A DNA stretch of 64,000 bases from Pseudonocardia sulfidoxydans NBRC 16205 (GCF_007989085.1 NZ_BJVJ01000015.1:33618-97617); one strand, 5' to 3'; positions 26,486 to 35,806 are shown, counted from the stretch's first letter. Made by a program: numbers and translations. Notes: generated from the letters alone by a model not told the origin.

Positions 26486-29191
26486 TCAGCGGTGGCGGGC
26501 CACCGTCGTCGCCAGCTCGACGCGTGAGGACAGGCCGAGCTTGCGGAGGCTGTGCGAGATGTGGGTCTGCACGGTGCGCGGGGAGATGTAGAGCCGCGTC
26601 GCGATCTGCGGGCTCGTGAGGCCATGCCCGACCAGCTCGGCGACCTGCAGCTCCGTCGGGGTGAGGCTGTCCCACCCCGACGACGGCCGGCGCCGCCTGC
26701 CCGTGACGCCGAGGCGCACCTCGTGCTCGCGCAGCCGCGCGGTCAAGCGGCGTTCGACGGTCGTCGCCCCCAGCAGTGCGGCGACGTTCGTGCAGCGTGC
26801 CGCGCAGCTGCGGGCCCGGTCGGCGTCGCCGCGGGCCGCGGCCGCGACGGCCGCCTCCTCCCACGCGCCGAGCTCGCCGAGGACGTTGCCGCGCCCCGAG
26901 AACGCGGACGCCGCGGCCATGGCACGGTCCGGGTCCCGCTCGGCGATCGCGCGGACGAGGTCGGCGGCGGGGGCGAGGCCGGTGTTCTCGTCGAGGGGGA
27001 CCGACGCGGTGTCCGACGCGACGCGCGCCAACAGCTCCTTGTCGCCGGCCACGGCGGCGACCCGCGCAGTGTCGGGGCCCGCGTGGAGCGCCCAGAGCAA
27101 CCGGCCCGTGTCGAGGGTGCCGGTCCAGGTTCGGCGCGCCAGAGCCCCGGCGGCGTCGGTGTCACCCTGCGCCTCGGCCAGCAGCATCTCCGCGAGCGTC
27201 ACGACGGGCAGCCCGTACTGCTCGGGGAGCGCGCGCAGCTTCCACCGGTCGAGCCCGGCGGCGACGACGTCGAGCTCGCCACGGCGGGTCCGGATGGCCA
27301 GGCTCAGCCCGACCGCGCGCGACAGCCACCCGGTCCCGGTGACGGCGGTGGCCTCGAGCCCCGAGTCGACCGCGGCGAGCGCGTCGTCCCAGCGCCCGGC
27401 GACGTAGTCGATGGTGCCGGCGACGAACAGGTGGTACGGCAGCTGCCAGCCGCGACCGTGCTGCTGGGCGTGCTGCCGCGTCCGCACCGACCGTTCCCGC
27501 GCTTGTTCGACACCGTCGGCGTGCAGTGCGAACCACGGCGGCAACACCGGCGTCGTCGGGCCGTCGGCCCAGTCGGGTGACCCGGCGTCGAGACGTGCCT
27601 GCACGGCCTGCTCGATCATCCGCAGCGCCTGCCGGCTTCGGCCGGAGAGGAAGAGGTCCATCGCGGCCGGGAGCAGGGCGGCGCCGCTGCGGCCCGTCGG
27701 GATGCCGTCACCGACCGGTTCGCGGCCCTCCAGCACGACCGCCCACCGGCGCAGCTGCGTCAGCGCCTCCCGCGCCTGCGGGGTGAGGTCGCTGTCGAGG
27801 CGACGGTCGATCTCGACGAGCGCACCGGGGATGTCGGCGGCGCTGACGGTGTTGTGCAGCCGTAGCCGGACCAGCTCCGAGCGGACGGCCGGGTCGTCGG
27901 TGCGTTCGAGGCCCTCGCTCGCCACCTGCAGCGCCTCGGCCATCCGGCCCGCCGCGGCCAGGACAGCGGTGCGGGCGACGGCGATGCGGTCCTCCAGCCG
28001 GGTCCGTTGCGGGCCCGGCGGCAGCGCGGTGGCCTGCCGGACGGCGGTGGCGAGCAGGTCGGCGGCCTGGGCGGGTGCGTGCGCGAGGTCGGTCCCGACC
28101 ACGGCGAGCGCGCTCTCGGCCTCGGAGGCGTCGTCGGCGGCTGCGGCGGCACCCGACTGCTGCAGCACCTGCGACGGGATCCCGCCGACGGCCTGCAGCT
28201 CCGCCGCGCACGCCGCGTGCAGCATCCTGCGCAGCGGCGGGTCGAGATCGGAGTAGACGACGTCGCGGTACAGGTCGTGCTGGAACGCCAGGCGTTCGTC
28301 GTCGGTCCAGCGGGCGACACCGGAGGAGACGGCCGTCTGGATCGCGCCGAGCAGCGCCGCGGGTTTGCTGCCGGTGACGGCGGCGAGCTGCTCGGGGAAC
28401 GCCGAGGCGCCCCAGACCGCCAGGACCTGCAGCAGGTCGCGGGTCGCCGGGTCGAGCAGCGCCAGGTGGGTGCGGGCACCGGCCTGGACGGACTCGGGCG
28501 CGTCGGTGGCGGCGGCCGTGGTGGCGAGCATGCCGTCCGCGGCGTCGAGCAGGCCACGTCGCTGCAGGTCGTCGAGCATGACGCGGGTGTGGAACGGGTT
28601 CCCGCCCGTCATCGCGAGCAGGCCCTGTACCGAGGGCCCGGGCGGCGCGCCGTAGCGGGCGGTGACGAGTGCGTCGAGCTCGTCGGGTGCGAGCCCGCCC
28701 AGCTCGACGACGTGCACGTCCGGCCGGGCGGCGAGCACCGTCAGGCTCTCCCGCAGGGGTAGCGGCCGCCGGGTCAGCAGCAGTGACAGCGGCAGGTCGC
28801 GGGTCATGTCGACGAGCCAGCCGAGCAGGTCGAGGGAGTCGGAGTCGGCCTGGTGCAGGTCGTCGGCGCACAACAGCACCGGGCCCTCGGCGCACAGTTT
28901 CTCCGCGGCCTCGACCATCCGGTCGGCCGTGTCGGGCCGGGGCGGGTACACGGCCTCGATTCCGATCAGCCCCGAGATCAGGCCGAACGGGCGGCTGCGG
29001 CTCATCTCGTCGGCCTCGACGCGCTGCACCACCGACCCCGACCGTGCCAGCCGCCCTGCCACCATGCCGACGGTCGTCGACTTTCCGATGCCCGGCAGAC
29101 CGCTGACCAGGACCGTCCGGGTACCCCCCGCGAGGTTGTCCAGGATCTCCTCGACCGCCGACGCGTGGCGGCCGCCCGGATCCGAGGTCAC
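26486..29191 (-). CDS. LAL-family (LuxR-type, AAA ATPase) transcriptional regulator
   Basis: A 901-residue large ATP-binding LuxR regulator. Walker A GLPGIGKST lies near residue 28-36 and Walker B-like VLLCADDLHQ near 105. A long helical, TPR-like middle follows. The C-terminus (residues about 835-890) is a LuxR helix-turn-helix: LTPTELQVAELVGHGLTS, then TVQTHISHSLRKLGLSSR. LAL proteins activate catabolic or secondary-metabolite genes after ligand binding. It converges on the NitT/TauT importer and diverges from the riboswitch-subunit a unit, so either could be a target. Confidence 0.9.
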   Translation of the reverse strand: MTSDPGGRHASAVEEILDNLAGGTRTVLVSGLPGIGKSTTVGMVAGRLARSGSVVQRVEADEMSRSRPFGLISGLIGIEAVYPPRPDTADRMVEAAEKLCAEGPVLLCADDLHQADSDSLDLLGWLVDMTRDLPLSLLLTRRPLPLRESLTVLAARPDVHVVELGGLAPDELDALVTARYGAPPGPSVQGLLAMTGGNPFHTRVMLDDLQRRGLLDAADGMLATTAAATDAPESVQAGARTHLALLDPATRDLLQVLAVWGASAFPEQLAAVTGSKPAALLGAIQTAVSSGVARWTDDERLAFQHDLYRDVVYSDLDPPLRRMLHAACAAELQAVGGIPSQVLQQSGAAAAADDASEAESALAVVGTDLAHAPAQAADLLATAVRQATALPPGPQRTRLEDRIAVARTAVLAAAGRMAEALQVASEGLERTDDPAVRSELVRLRLHNTVSAADIPGALVEIDRRLDSDLTPQAREALTQLRRWAVVLEGREPVGDGIPTGRSGAALLPAAMDLFLSGRSRQALRMIEQAVQARLDAGSPDWADGPTTPVLPPWFALHADGVEQARERSVRTRQHAQQHGRGWQLPYHLFVAGTIDYVAGRWDDALAAVDSGLEATAVTGTGWLSRAVGLSLAIRTRRGELDVVAAGLDRWKLRALPEQYGLPVVTLAEMLLAEAQGDTDAAGALARRTWTGTLDTGRLLWALHAGPDTARVAAVAGDKELLARVASDTASVPLDENTGLAPAADLVRAIAERDPDRAMAAASAFSGRGNVLGELGAWEEAAVAAAARGDADRARSCAARCTNVAALLGATTVERRLTARLREHEVRLGVTGRRRRPSSGWDSLTPTELQVAELVGHGLTSPQIATRLYISPRTVQTHISHSLRKLGLSSRVELATTVARHR

Positions 29192-29551
29192 CCTGCCAGG
29201 CTATTGAGGACCGCACCCCCTCGCGTGGCCCATGTGGATGACGTGTGGATCTCTGCGCGGGCGGTGTTGGCGCTGGTCCGAACGTCGGGAACCGGCCCGG
29301 TTCGCCGTGGGAGGTGCGTGTTCCCGGCAGGACCGCCGAGGGCATGAATCGGGTGATTCGGACGTAAGGTACGGTCGAGGAGACTCACCGAAGGTGAGGC
29401 GCGTCTAGGGTTCCGTCCCGCTGCGGCGGGGGTCTGGTCCGAGAGATGCAGGCGGCCGCGAGGCCGTCCCACGGCGGGGGAAAAGCCCGGGAGACAGCTG
29501 ATCGGTGTCGGCTGCCCCCGGCGGGCGGCACCCCTCGACCTGGGGCCGCCC
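29192..29551. other. Divergent intergenic region containing promoter and riboswitch leader
   Basis: 360 bp between the LAL regulator and the ATP synthase subunit a gene. The right part is occupied by a structured RNA leader (see separate entry). A TAAGGT at 29365-29370 fits the actinobacterial -10 pattern and would give a leader of roughly 175 nt. The left part should hold the LAL promoter. Confidence 0.5.
29395..29500 (+). ncRNA. ykkC-class riboswitch (guanidine-I-like)
   Basis: Three diagnostic conserved blocks of the ykkC leader occur in order and at normal spacing: CTAGGGTTCCG (29405-29415), CTGGTCCGAGAG (29434-29445) and CACGGCGGG...AAAAGCCCGGGAGA (29470-29494). The stretches between the blocks are GC-rich inverted repeats forming the two peripheral helices. 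The blocks match the guanidine-I consensus best; related ykkC subtypes bind ppGpp, PRPP or (d)ADP/(d)CDP and differ at few positions, so the ligand is not proven. A GC-rich stretch with CCCCCGGCGGGCGG follows, right before the start codon, and could form a terminator or sequester the ribosome site. Confidence 0.88.
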
Positions 29552-30289
29552 ATGAATGCCGAACAGCCGTCTCCGCTCCTCGCCGCCGGTGGTGAGGTCA
29601 CCCCCGGCGAGCACTGGACCGTCGAGGTCGCGGGCCTGGAGATCAACCTCGACACCGTGATCGGGACGCTCGTCGCCGCGATCGTCGTCTGCGGCCTCGG
29701 GCTCTGGGCGGCCCGCCGCGCCACCGCCGGCCGCCCCACCGCGCTGCAGCTGACGTTCGAAGCGCTCGTCGGCTGGGTCCAGGGCCAGGTCAAGGAGGGA
29801 ATGGGCCGCCACGCCCCCGCCGGGCTCGTCGCGTTCGCGGTGACGCTGTTCGCGTTCATCCTGACGGCCAACTGGCTCGGCCTGCTGCCGACGCACGAGT
29901 GGGTCCCGTCCCCGACCGCCGACGTGAACCTCGTCTACGCCATGACGATCGTGGTGTTCGTGTGGCTCAACGTGTGGGCGATCCGTCGCTCGCCGAAGCA
30001 CTACGTGAAGCACTGGGTGGAGCCCTACGCGTTCCTCGCCCCGATCGAGCTGGTCACCCTCTACGTCTCGCGGCCGCTGTCGTTGGCGCTGCGGCTGGTC
30101 GGCAACGTGCTGTCCGGCGGCATCATGATCTCGGTGATCGCGATGCTGCCGATCTACGTGTCGTGGCTGCCGATGGCGGGCTGGAAGCTGTTCGAGATGT
30201 TCGTCGGCGTCATCCAGGCGCTGATCTTCGCCCTGCTCACGATCATCTACTTCAGCGGCTACGTCTCGGAGAAGGAGAAGGCGTCCTGA
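29552..30289 (+). CDS. atpB: F-type ATP synthase subunit a, isolated gene
   Basis: A 245-residue membrane protein, recognisable F0 subunit a: NWLGLLPTHEWVPSPTADVN, PIELVTLYVSRPLSLALRLVGN with the essential proton-channel Arg in ALRLVGN, and the C-terminal FEMFVGVIQALIFALLTIIY. About five to six hydrophobic segments. All functional landmarks are kept, yet no other ATP synthase gene (c, b, delta, alpha, gamma, beta, epsilon) is nearby. It is preceded by the ykkC riboswitch and followed 6 bp later by palindromic repeat A, so it looks like a single-gene riboswitch-controlled transcript. An additional atpB for a specialised ATPase, or a selfish or moved copy, are alternatives. Confidence 0.9.
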   Translation: MNAEQPSPLLAAGGEVTPGEHWTVEVAGLEINLDTVIGTLVAAIVVCGLGLWAARRATAGRPTALQLTFEALVGWVQGQVKEGMGRHAPAGLVAFAVTLFAFILTANWLGLLPTHEWVPSPTADVNLVYAMTIVVFVWLNVWAIRRSPKHYVKHWVEPYAFLAPIELVTLYVSRPLSLALRLVGNVLSGGIMISVIAMLPIYVSWLPMAGWKLFEMFVGVIQALIFALLTIIYFSGYVSEKEKAS

Positions 30290-30295
30290 TCCCTC

Positions 30296-30335
30296 GTGAG
30301 CGGCGATGGTCGCTATCGCGACTATCGCCACTCAC
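30296..30335. repeat. Palindromic repeat, copy A
   Basis: 40 bp, GTGAG to CTCAC, located 6 bp after the subunit a stop and containing the stop codon of the convergent tetR gene. It is the least symmetric of the six intact copies: arms differ at positions 6, 13 and 19 because the two halves carry different sequence alleles. Likely a bidirectional 3'-end structure. Confidence 0.85.
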
Positions 30336-30976
30336 AGGGGGAGCAGAGCATCGACGAGGGTCGTGAGGTCCTCGGTGTAGCGCTCGGGCAGCGGCGTCCC
30401 CGGGGGCATCGCCGCGATCGCCCGGTGCAGGTGGGGGAAGCTCGCCGGGTCGCTCTCGCGCATCATCCGCTTGCTCCACGCGTCGTCACGATCGTGGTGG
30501 CGGGTGAACAGCTCGCCGTAGGTGAACTGCCACAACGTCTGGTGGGCCGACAGCGCCGCGACGCCGTCGAGACCGGCCCGCAGCAGCGCAGCCATCAACC
30601 GTTCGACGAGCGGCAGGATCCGCGGACTCGCCAGGCCGTCGACGACGAGCACCGTGACGACCCACGCCTCCTGCGACATCGTCCGGTGCGCGGCCGACAT
30701 CAGCCCGACGACCTCGGCCCGGGGGTCGTCGACGGGGTCGGGCAGGACGATGCGCGCCGCGACGTCGTCGAGCATCTCGAGCAGCAGCTCCTCACGGTCG
30801 GCGACGTGCCGGTAGAGCGCCATGGGGGAGCAGCCCAGCTCCTGGGCGATGCGCCGCATCGTGACGGCCGCGATCCCGTGCTCGTGGGTGAGCCCGAGGG
30901 CGACGGTGACGATGTCGGCGCGGTCGAGCCTGCCGTGTCCCCGACGTCGTTCGTCTCGTGTCGCCATCGGCGACAT
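30332..30976 (-). CDS. TetR/AcrR family regulator
   Basis: A 214-residue repressor. The helix-turn-helix is at residues about 18-65 (RADIVTVALGLTHEHGIAAVTMRRIAQELG...SPMALYRHV), followed by a TetR_C-like ligand domain. A Met at 30967 is an alternative start. Its start codon directly abuts the stop of the upstream ABC ATPase, so it is the last gene of the nickel/peptide-type importer operon. The inverted repeat in that operon's promoter (35826-35842) is the obvious operator. Its stop codon lies in repeat A. Confidence 0.87.
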   Translation of the reverse strand: MSPMATRDERRRGHGRLDRADIVTVALGLTHEHGIAAVTMRRIAQELGCSPMALYRHVADREELLLEMLDDVAARIVLPDPVDDPRAEVVGLMSAAHRTMSQEAWVVTVLVVDGLASPRILPLVERLMAALLRAGLDGVAALSAHQTLWQFTYGELFTRHHDRDDAWSKRMMRESDPASFPHLHRAIAAMPPGTPLPERYTEDLTTLVDALLPL

Positions 30977-32536
30977 TCAACCCGTCGGCGGGGAGTCGTC
31001 GCTCACCACGGTCGGCGCGGTGACCGCGGCCCGCCTGCTCGGCACCACGTTCACGGTTCCGCGGACGGTGGGATCGGCGACGTCGGGGCGCAGGAGCTCG
31101 ACGAGGTGGGACGGCACCCCGCCGGGCAGGAGGTCGCCACCCAGGACGTCGGGGACCGGGCCGTCGGCGACGACGTGGCCCTCCGCCAGCACGACGACAC
31201 GATCGGCCGTGGCGGCCACCTCGACGTCGTGGGTCACGAGGACGACACCGAGGCCGTCCTGCGCGCAGAGCCGCCCGAGCAGGCCGAGCACTGCGTCGCG
31301 GGTCCCGGGGTCGAGCGCGGACGTCACCTCGTCACACACCAGCACCCGCGGTCGCGCGGCGAGAGCCCGGGCGAGCGAGACCCGTTGGCGTTGGCCGCCG
31401 GACAGCTCGGCGGGCAGCAGGCCCGCCGTGTCGGCAGACAGCCCGACTACCTCCAGCAACGCGGCGGCCTCGGCGTCGGCGGCGGCCCCACGCAGGTTCC
31501 GCAGCAGCCGCAGCGGGCGGTGCAGTGCCGTCCGGACCGGCTGGCGCGGGTGCAACGCCTCCGACGGGCTCTGCGCCACGTACTGCAGGGCCGCGCGCTG
31601 GGGCCGGGTGCGGCGCCGCACGTCGGGGTGCAGGGTGGCGCCGTCGACGGTGACCGTATCGGCGGCAGCGGGGTGCAGCCCCGCGAGCACGCGGGCGAGC
31701 GTGGTCTTGCCGGTGCCCGACGCGCCGAGGACGGCGACGCGCTCGCCCGCGCCGACGTGCAGGTCCACGCCGTGCAGCACCCTGGTGGCGCCGTAGCCGC
31801 CGACGATCCCCGATGCCGCCAGCACGACCTCGGCCGGCGCCGCCTCGGACGTGAGGGTGAACCGGGCCGGCTCGGGTGGGCCCGACGCGACGACGCGCCC
31901 GTCGGCGACGGTCACGAGGCGGTCGACGTTGGCCGCCAACGTCTCCGCGTCGTGCCCGATCCACAGCAGCGCGACGCCCGCGGCCCGCAACGAGGCCAGT
32001 TCGCGGTGCACGTCGGCCCTGGCGAGGACGTCGAGCCCGGTCGTCGGCTCGTCGAGCACGAGCAGCCCCGGATCACGCGCCAGCGCGATCGCGAGCGCGA
32101 CCCGCTGCTGCTGGCCGCCGGAGAGCTGGTGGGGGTAGCGGCGGGCGAGCCCGGCCGGGAGCCCCACGCGGCCGAGGAGCGCGTCGACCCCGGCCCGGTC
32201 GCGGCGCACCCCGCCCGCAGCGGTCAGGACGGCCCGGACCGTGCGGTACGGGTTGAGCGACGCGCCCGGGTCCTGACCCAGGTAGCCGACGCCGCGGGGC
32301 GGGCGGCCCGGCAGCACCGGCGCGCCCGCGACGTGCACCGTGCCCGCGACGTGGGTGATGCCGTCGCGCAGGTGCCCGAGCACGGCGAGCGCCGTCGTCG
32401 TCTTCCCGGAGCCCGACGCGCCGACGATCCCGACCGCCTCACCGGCGGCGACGTCGAGCCGGACACCGTCGAGCACGGTCCGCCCACCCGCACACAGCAC
32501 GAGGTCACGGACCTCGACGAGCCCGGGCGCCGTCAC
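30977..32536 (-). CDS. ABC transporter, fused dual ATP-binding protein (DppDF/NikDE type)
   Basis: A 519-residue protein with two complete nucleotide-binding domains in tandem: Walker A GASGSGKTT near residue 38 and GASGTGKTT near residue 305, signatures LSGGQQQRVALAIAL and LSGGQRQRVSLARAL, Walker B LLVLDEPTTGLD and VLVCDEVTSALD. It thus supplies both ATPases of a peptide/nickel-family importer in one chain. GTG overlaps the upstream permease stop by 4 bp. Confidence 0.9.
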   Translation of the reverse strand: MTAPGLVEVRDLVLCAGGRTVLDGVRLDVAAGEAVGIVGASGSGKTTTALAVLGHLRDGITHVAGTVHVAGAPVLPGRPPRGVGYLGQDPGASLNPYRTVRAVLTAAGGVRRDRAGVDALLGRVGLPAGLARRYPHQLSGGQQQRVALAIALARDPGLLVLDEPTTGLDVLARADVHRELASLRAAGVALLWIGHDAETLAANVDRLVTVADGRVVASGPPEPARFTLTSEAAPAEVVLAASGIVGGYGATRVLHGVDLHVGAGERVAVLGASGTGKTTLARVLAGLHPAAADTVTVDGATLHPDVRRRTRPQRAALQYVAQSPSEALHPRQPVRTALHRPLRLLRNLRGAAADAEAAALLEVVGLSADTAGLLPAELSGGQRQRVSLARALAARPRVLVCDEVTSALDPGTRDAVLGLLGRLCAQDGLGVVLVTHDVEVAATADRVVVLAEGHVVADGPVPDVLGGDLLPGGVPSHLVELLRPDVADPTVRGTVNVVPSRRAAVTAPTVVSDDSPPTG

Positions 32537-33342
32537 GCCAGCACCGCCCGGCTGCGGCGGACGGCGTCGTCGGCGAGCACGGTCACCGAGACGGCGAGCA
32601 GCGCGACGAGCACCACCGGGACGGCGAGCAGCAGCGGGGCGAGCTCCACGCCCGGCAGCGCCTCGACGATCAGCGTGCCCCAGTCGGTCCCGCTCGGACC
32701 CACACCGAGGAACCCGGCGGCGGTGACGACGTAGATCGCCGCGACGAACCGGATGCCGAGGTCGGCCACGAGCGGGCCCGCGACCAGCGGCAACAGCTCC
32801 CTGCCGACGATCCACGCCGGTCCCTCGCCGCGCGCGACGGCCGCTTCGACGTGCGCCCGCGTCACGACGGGCGCTGCCGCGGCCCGCAGCACCCGCGCCG
32901 ACAGCGGCACCCCCGTCAGCGCGACCGCGAGCACCAGCCCGGCGTGCCCGGTGAACGCCGTGAGGATCAGCAGCACCAGCAGCATCGGCGGCACGATCGC
33001 GAGCGTGTCGAGTGGCCGCAGAACAGCACCCTCCACCCAGCGGGAGCGGCCGCTGCGGCCGTCCCACCAGGCGGCGAGCAGGCCCGCGACCGTACCCAGC
33101 GCGCTGCCCGCGACGGCGCCCGCGAGTGCGGTGCCGAGCATCGGCAGGCCGCCGTCGAGGATGCGCGACAACAGGTCCCGGCCCAGCGCGTCGGTACCGA
33201 GGAGGGCCTGGGGGGTCGGCGGTTCGTAGGGCAGCCCGACCGGTGCGGCCGGGTCGTACGGCGCGACCAGTGGGCCGACGACGATGACGACCAGCAGCAC
33301 CGCGAGCACCCCGGACGCGACACGCGTCCCCGGCCACCTCAT
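32533..33342 (-). CDS. ABC transporter permease, DppC/NikC type
   Basis: A 269-residue inner-membrane permease. The N-terminal region has the OppC-like PYDPAAPVGLPYEPPTPQALLGTDALGRDLLSR signature region, and the coupling segment AAVARGEGPAWIVGRELLPLV is in the C-terminal half. About six hydrophobic segments. Overlaps both neighbours by 4 bp, consistent with one operon. Forms the channel with the DppB-type partner. Confidence 0.88.
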   Translation of the reverse strand: MRWPGTRVASGVLAVLLVVIVVGPLVAPYDPAAPVGLPYEPPTPQALLGTDALGRDLLSRILDGGLPMLGTALAGAVAGSALGTVAGLLAAWWDGRSGRSRWVEGAVLRPLDTLAIVPPMLLVLLILTAFTGHAGLVLAVALTGVPLSARVLRAAAAPVVTRAHVEAAVARGEGPAWIVGRELLPLVAGPLVADLGIRFVAAIYVVTAAGFLGVGPSGTDWGTLIVEALPGVELAPLLLAVPVVLVALLAVSVTVLADDAVRRSRAVLA

Positions 33343-34307
33343 CGAAACGCCACCGGAGCCGGCTGCTCGGCCGTGCGCAGCGTGGGTGTCGACAGCCGCA
33401 CACCGACGTCGGCGGCGAGCAACGCCACCACCACCCCGGCGCCCAGCACCATGACCAGCGCCTGGGCGACGGGCAGGTCGCCGGTGCGGACCGCGGTGAC
33501 CAGCACCTCCCCGATGCCGGGGTAGCCGAACACCCGCTCGACGAGCACGGTCCCGCCGACGAGCGCGGCCGCCGTCAGCAGCCACACCTGGAGCGCGACG
33601 GGCAGGACCGCCGGCAGTACCGCGTGCCGGACGACGTCTCGCGGCGGTTCGCCGTTGAGCCGCGCGAACTCGACGTGCGGCGCCCTGACCGTCGCCGCGA
33701 TCGTCGCCCGGATCATCCGCACCGCGTACGAGGCGTGCAGCAGGAGCAGCGCCAGCACCGGCAGTACGAGCGCGGCGGGCCGGTCGAGCGGCCCCGCGCC
33801 CGGCGGGATCAGCGACACCGCGGGCAGCACGCCCAGCCCGATCGCGAACACCAGCACGAGCAGCCCGGCCGTCACGAACTCGGGTGCGGCGACGAACAGC
33901 AGCGACGCCACCGCGACCCCACGGTCGCGCCTGCTGCCGGGCCGCAGCCCCGCCCACATGCCGACGACCAGTGAGATCGGGACGAGCAGAATCGTGGTGA
34001 GTCCCGCGAGCAGCGCCGAGTTCGCGACGCGGCCACCGAGGATCGCACTGACCGGCGTCCCCGAGACCGACGTTCCGAGGTCGCCCCGGAGAAGGCCACC
34101 GGCCCAGTCGGCGTAGCGGACCAGCACCGGCCGGTCGAGGCCGAGCCGCTGCCGGGTCTCGGCCAGCCGTGCCGGTGTCGCCGACGCCCCCAACCGGGCG
34201 TTCGCCGCGTCGCCGGGGAGCAGGTCGACCCCGACGAACACGAGCAACGACAGCAGCACCAGCAGCGCCGCGCCCGTCGCCAACCGGCCGGCGACGAGCC
34301 GGATCAC
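33339..34307 (-). CDS. ABC transporter permease, DppB/NikB type
   Basis: A 322-residue permease. Early LGLDRPVLVRYADWAGGLLRGDLGTS is the classic DppB periplasmic-loop pattern, and FARLNGEPPRDVVRHAVLPAVLP the cytoplasmic coupling loop. GTG start overlapping the binding-protein stop. Substrates of this family are short peptides, nickel chelates or glutathione; nothing here decides between them. Confidence 0.88.
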   Translation of the reverse strand: MIRLVAGRLATGAALLVLLSLLVFVGVDLLPGDAANARLGASATPARLAETRQRLGLDRPVLVRYADWAGGLLRGDLGTSVSGTPVSAILGGRVANSALLAGLTTILLVPISLVVGMWAGLRPGSRRDRGVAVASLLFVAAPEFVTAGLLVLVFAIGLGVLPAVSLIPPGAGPLDRPAALVLPVLALLLLHASYAVRMIRATIAATVRAPHVEFARLNGEPPRDVVRHAVLPAVLPVALQVWLLTAAALVGGTVLVERVFGYPGIGEVLVTAVRTGDLPVAQALVMVLGAGVVVALLAADVGVRLSTPTLRTAEQPAPVAFR

Positions 34308-35806
34308 GCCAGCCCGGCCTTGCCCAGGTACGGGTACTTCGCGGAGTCACGGACCTCGATCCCGGCGACGTTGCGCCGGCTGATGGCCAACGTGTCGGCC
34401 AACCCCCACACGATCCAGTTGCCGCGGTCGGCCATGACCGCCTGCGCGGTCTTCCACGCCGCGGCCCGGGCCGCCTCGTCGGGTGTCGAGAACGCCGTCG
34501 CCACGGCGGTCTTCAGCTCCGCGTCGTTCAGTGCCAGCGTCGGGAACGCGGCCGAGCGGGCGTAGGTGACGTCGAGCGGGAACGGACCGAGCGGGAACGT
34601 CAGCAGGTGGGTGGCCGCAAGCGCGTCCGGCGCGAAGTACTCCTGGACACCCACGATCTCGGCGCGGGCGTCGAGGCCGGCTGCCTTGAGCTGCTCGACG
34701 AACAGCTCGGTCGAGCCGTTCATGCCCGCCTCGTACTCCGCGGAGCGGACGACCAGCGGCGCCCCGACCGCGCCCGCCTGCTCCAGCAGCGCCTTCGCGC
34801 CCGCGACGTCGGTCGCCGGAGCCTTCACGGTGTCGTCGAAGTAGCGGGCGCCGTGGCCGAACAGGTCGTTGCCGGTGACGCCGTACCCGAGCAGGACCCG
34901 GTCGACCAGGGCCTGCCGGTCGACCAGCATGCGCACCGCGCGCCGGGCCCGGGGGTCGTCGAACGGCCGGATCGTCGTGTTCATGACGAACCCGAGACTG
35001 GTGCGCTGCGTGTCACCCGCGCTGCGAACCTCGAGGTCGTCGCCACCGGCACCGGTGCGCGCGACGGTGAACGGGACGTCGGCGGCGTAGTCCGCCTCAC
35101 CGGTCCGCACCGCGTTCACCCGCGCCGACGGATCGTCGAGACTGATGACGACGATCTCGTCGGCGAACGGTGCGCCGTCCCAGTGGGCGTCGTAGCGGGT
35201 GAGACGAGCCTGCCGCCCCGGCTCGAACGCGCCCAGGCGGTACGGGCCCGTCCCGACGGCCGTGCCGCCGGGGGCGAACGTCGCGCCGTCCTTGATCACG
35301 CGCATGCCCGCGCCGGCGAACAACATCGCGGGATCGCCGACCGGTTGCAGCGTCGGGATCGTGATCGTGCGCGGATCGCGGACCTGGACCTGCGCGGTGT
35401 CGAGGAACCCGGTGAGTTCGTGCGGGACCGGCCGCTCCGGGGACGCGAGGTAGCGCAGGGTGTAGGCGACGTCGTCCGCGACGAAGGGGCTGCCGTCGTG
35501 CCAGGTCACGCCGTCGCGCAGGCGCACGGTGAACGCACCGTCGCCCTGGTCGACGCCGACGGCGAGCCGGGGCAGGGGGTTGCCGTCGCTGATCGCGAAG
35601 AGCTCGTCGAAGACGGTCCAGTTGCGGGCGTAGTCCGACGGGGTGCCGCTGATGAACGGGTCGAGGGACTCCGCCGCCCCGCCGCCGCCCGAGCCGACGA
35701 CGGTCGGGGCCGACGCGGGGCTCCCGCAGGCGGTGACGGCGGCCGCGAGGCCGGCCCCGACACCGGCGTAGCGCAGCAGCTGACGACGCGAGAGCGCGCG
35801 AGACAT
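34304..35806 (-). CDS. ABC transporter substrate-binding protein, family 5 (peptide/nickel), Tat lipoprotein
   Basis: A 500-residue extracytoplasmic protein. SRRQLLRYAGVGAGL is a twin-arginine signal and AVTAC (Cys27) a lipobox, so it should be folded before export and then lipidated. The mature domain has the SBP_bac_5 pattern (RLRDGVTWHDGSPFVADDVAYTLR; TGPYRLGAFEPG; FVMNTTIRPFDDPRARRAV). First gene of the five-gene leftward operon ending in tetR. Confidence 0.9.
   Translation of the reverse strand: MSRALSRRQLLRYAGVGAGLAAAVTACGSPASAPTVVGSGGGGAAESLDPFISGTPSDYARNWTVFDELFAISDGNPLPRLAVGVDQGDGAFTVRLRDGVTWHDGSPFVADDVAYTLRYLASPERPVPHELTGFLDTAQVQVRDPRTITIPTLQPVGDPAMLFAGAGMRVIKDGATFAPGGTAVGTGPYRLGAFEPGRQARLTRYDAHWDGAPFADEIVVISLDDPSARVNAVRTGEADYAADVPFTVARTGAGGDDLEVRSAGDTQRTSLGFVMNTTIRPFDDPRARRAVRMLVDRQALVDRVLLGYGVTGNDLFGHGARYFDDTVKAPATDVAGAKALLEQAGAVGAPLVVRSAEYEAGMNGSTELFVEQLKAAGLDARAEIVGVQEYFAPDALAATHLLTFPLGPFPLDVTYARSAAFPTLALNDAELKTAVATAFSTPDEAARAAAWKTAQAVMADRGNWIVWGLADTLAISRRNVAGIEVRDSAKYPYLGKAGLA

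Noticed and set aside
29552..30289. Part of a complete ATP synthase operon
   Set aside because: No subunit c, b, alpha, beta, gamma, delta or epsilon gene is found on either side; neighbours are a regulator and an importer.
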